Assembly: GCA_964393895.1 (NCBI GenBank)
Contig: CAYMWP010000023.1
Location: 1-41,752 of the forward strand
Length of the DNA: 41,752 nt
Reading direction: 5' to 3'
DNA from: B4-G1 sp964393895
Lineage (GTDB): Bacteria; Chloroflexota; Anaerolineae; B4-G1
A program made the translations under genes and the position numbers. Under the pieces are notes generated by a model. The model had not been told where the DNA came from and made no database searches. It saw only the letters and a list, made by a program, of their open reading frames with translations. Positions 40,021 through 41,752 of this stretch are shown here, in pieces; positions within the stretch are counted from its first letter, which is position 1, and each line of letters starts with the position of its first letter.

Positions 40021-41691
40021 ATGGAAGACGGCTTGAAAGAATTGCGCCAGGCGCGCGAGCAGTGGGAGCATAAAACACTACAGGAGACCCTCGACCAACA
40101 TCCTGAGCGGTACGAGCAATTCATCACCACCTCGAGTGAACCGGTCGAAAGGCTCTACACACCGCTGGACGTGGAAGGGAGCTACCTGGAGAGACTGGGC
40201 TTCCCAGGCGAGTACCCCTTCACCCGGGGCGTTCATCCCACCATGCACCGGGGACGGCTGTGGACGATGCGTATGTTCGCCGGGTTCGGCACCGCCGAGG
40301 AGACCAACGCCCGCTTCAAGTACCTGTTGGAGCACGGACAGACCGGCCTTTCCGTCGCTTTCGACCTGCCCACACTTTACGGCTACGACACTGACTCGCC
40401 GGAGGCGGAGGGAGAGTTCGGCAAGTGTGGCGTGGCGGTCTCCTCCCTGCGCGACATGGAGGTCCTCTTCGACGCCATCCCGCTGGACAAGGTGACCACC
40501 TCAATGACCATCAACAGTCCGGCCGCCATTATCTGGGCCATGTACATCGTCGCCGCCGAAAGGCAAGGCGTACCGATGCACGAATTGGGCGGCACTATCC
40601 AGAACGACATTCTCAAAGAGTACATCGCTCAGAAGGAGTACATCTTTCCCCCCCACCCCTCCATGCGGCTGGTGACCGATACGGTCGAGTTCGGCACCAA
40701 TCACTTGCCCAAGTGGAACACCATCTCCATCTCCGGCTACCACATCCGCGAGGCCGGCTCGACGGCGGCACAGGAATTGGCCTTTACCCTGGCTGACGGG
40801 ATGGAGTACGTACGCTGGGCGCTGAAGCGCGGACTGGCTGTAGACTCTTTTGCCCCTCGTCTCTCCTACTTTTTCAACTGCCACAACGACTTTATGGAGG
40901 AAATCGCCAAGTTCCGCGCTGCCCGCCGCATCTGGGCGCGGGAGATGCGCGAGACCTTTGGGGCGCAGGACCCCCGCTCCTGGTGGCTGCGTTTCCACAC
41001 TCAGACCGCCGGCTGCTCGCTCTCCGCGCAACAGCCCGAGATCAACGTCGCGCGGGTGGCGATCCAGGCTCTGGCAGCGGTGCTGGGGGGCACTCAGTCA
41101 CTGCACACCAACAGTCTGGACGAGGCGTTGGCTCTACCCAGCGAGCACGCCGTCAAGATCGCTCTGCGCACCCAGCAGATCATCGCCCACGAGAGCGGCG
41201 TCACCAACACCGTGGATCCACTGGGTGGCTCCTACGCCATCGAGGCGCTCACCGACCGCATGGAGCAGCAGGCCTACGACTATTTCGAAAGGGCGGAGGC
41301 GTTAGGGGGGGTCATTCCGGCCATCGAGGCCGGCTTCTTCCAGCAAGAGATCGCCGACGCCGCCTATCGCTACCAACGCGAGATTGACGAGCAGCAGCGC
41401 ATCGTCGTGGGGGTCAACGAGTACGTGGAGGATGAACCCTTGCGAATCCCGCTGTTGAGAATGGACCCCCAAGGGTACGAGCGGCAATGCGCCAGGTTAG
41501 AGCAGGTGCGGGCGGAACGGGACAGTGGGGCCGTGGGGCAGGCGCTCGACCGGCTGCGCGTCGCCGCCCAGGGGACAGAGAACACCATGCCCTACATTCT
41601 GGACGCCGTGCGCGTGTACGCCACATTACAGGAGATGATGGACGTTTTCAGGCAGGTCTTTGGTCTCTACCGCGAGCCGATGATCGTATAA
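40021..41691 (+). CDS. mcmA: methylmalonyl-CoA mutase, large (catalytic) subunit
   Basis: 556 residues. Interconverts methylmalonyl-CoA and succinyl-CoA with adenosylcobalamin. Typical start (YTPLDVEGSYLERLGFPGEYPFTRGVHPTMHRGRLWTMRMFAGFGTAEETNARFKYLL), then GLSVAFDLPTLYGYDTDS, TSMTINSPAAIIWAMY, SISGYHIREAGSTAAQELAFTLADG, QTAGCSLSAQQPEINVARVAIQALAAVLGGTQSLHTNS. The C-terminal cobalamin-binding domain is absent, so it needs a separate small subunit, not seen in the 61 bases left downstream. ATG at 40021, with AGGAGG five bases upstream, is preferred to ATG 40018 or GTG 39994. Confidence 0.95.
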   Translation: MEDGLKELRQAREQWEHKTLQETLDQHPERYEQFITTSSEPVERLYTPLDVEGSYLERLGFPGEYPFTRGVHPTMHRGRLWTMRMFAGFGTAEETNARFKYLLEHGQTGLSVAFDLPTLYGYDTDSPEAEGEFGKCGVAVSSLRDMEVLFDAIPLDKVTTSMTINSPAAIIWAMYIVAAERQGVPMHELGGTIQNDILKEYIAQKEYIFPPHPSMRLVTDTVEFGTNHLPKWNTISISGYHIREAGSTAAQELAFTLADGMEYVRWALKRGLAVDSFAPRLSYFFNCHNDFMEEIAKFRAARRIWAREMRETFGAQDPRSWWLRFHTQTAGCSLSAQQPEINVARVAIQALAAVLGGTQSLHTNSLDEALALPSEHAVKIALRTQQIIAHESGVTNTVDPLGGSYAIEALTDRMEQQAYDYFERAEALGGVIPAIEAGFFQQEIADAAYRYQREIDEQQRIVVGVNEYVEDEPLRIPLLRMDPQGYERQCARLEQVRAERDSGAVGQALDRLRVAAQGTENTMPYILDAVRVYATLQEMMDVFRQVFGLYREPMIV

Positions 41692-41752
41692 GAATGGTAG
41701 TATTTGTTTACCGGGGTTCCTCTCCTCATTATAGCCGAAGTGAACCTCCGAT

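Noticed and set aside
1..41752. tRNA or rRNA genes
   Set aside because: I looked for cloverleaf-type ends and conserved rRNA words and saw none.

Overview
The window looks like part of a chromosome from an uncultured, GC-rich bacterium of the Chloroflexota, probably Anaerolineae-like. This is inferred from gene content (DUF3160 lipoproteins, WLxxL-repeat zinc-ribbon membrane protein, NurA-HerA, tungsten aldehyde oxidoreductase, a two-gene type methylmalonyl-CoA mutase) and from the density of short palindromic and heptameric repeats; no rRNA or other marker is present to prove it. Two runs of exactly 100 N (15238-15337 and 20352-20451) are scaffold gaps inside coding tandem repeats, so this is probably a metagenome assembly. 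Sigma70-type promoters of the form TTGnnn-N17-TATAAT recur before operons, some with ordinary ribosome-binding sites and some apparently leaderless.

Layout. 1-5339 (minus): a large HEAT-repeat protein, a MoaD-like protein and an aldehyde:ferredoxin oxidoreductase truncated by the window edge; the oxidoreductase has its own strong promoter and a long, heavily base-paired 5' leader. 5435-8465 (minus): cvpA-like and mutS2. 8709-10693 (minus): a remnant of an Ig-like domain gene and a fused DppB-DppC-type permease without other transporter genes. 10871-15456 (plus): a five-gene overlapping operon nurA, a HAS-barrel-like gene, mntA, hepT, herA. 15534-22868 (minus): a seven-gene tightly packed operon of unknown function containing a glutamate-mutase-L-like ASKHA ATPase, a KOW-tailed protein, two polytopic membrane proteins, a zinc-ribbon/WLxxL-repeat membrane protein, a DUF6754 protein and a small protein. 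This is the best candidate for an undescribed system.

23164-25397 (plus): a GT2 glycosyltransferase and a GT-C membrane glycosyltransferase, coupled by a 4-base overlap. 25599-27791 (minus): PcrA/UvrD helicase. 27878-30516 (plus): a frameshifted antitoxin-like gene, TumE-type toxin, YjbQ-family enzyme, HEAT protein and DUF2085 membrane protein. 30605-32459: two small membrane proteins, a structured repeat element and tgt. 32500-35399: FG-GAP-like protein and DUF3160 lipoprotein. 35566-37307: CapA-like protein and undecaprenyl-diphosphatase. 37354-39794: phosphate-type binding lipoprotein and a response regulator-GAF-adenylate cyclase. 40021-41691: methylmalonyl-CoA mutase catalytic subunit.

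Repeats are a theme: AGACCTCsGAGGTCT palindromes, hairpin clusters, GCGAATr heptamers and CACAGAG motifs sit between genes and also form the coded ends or internal loops of several proteins.
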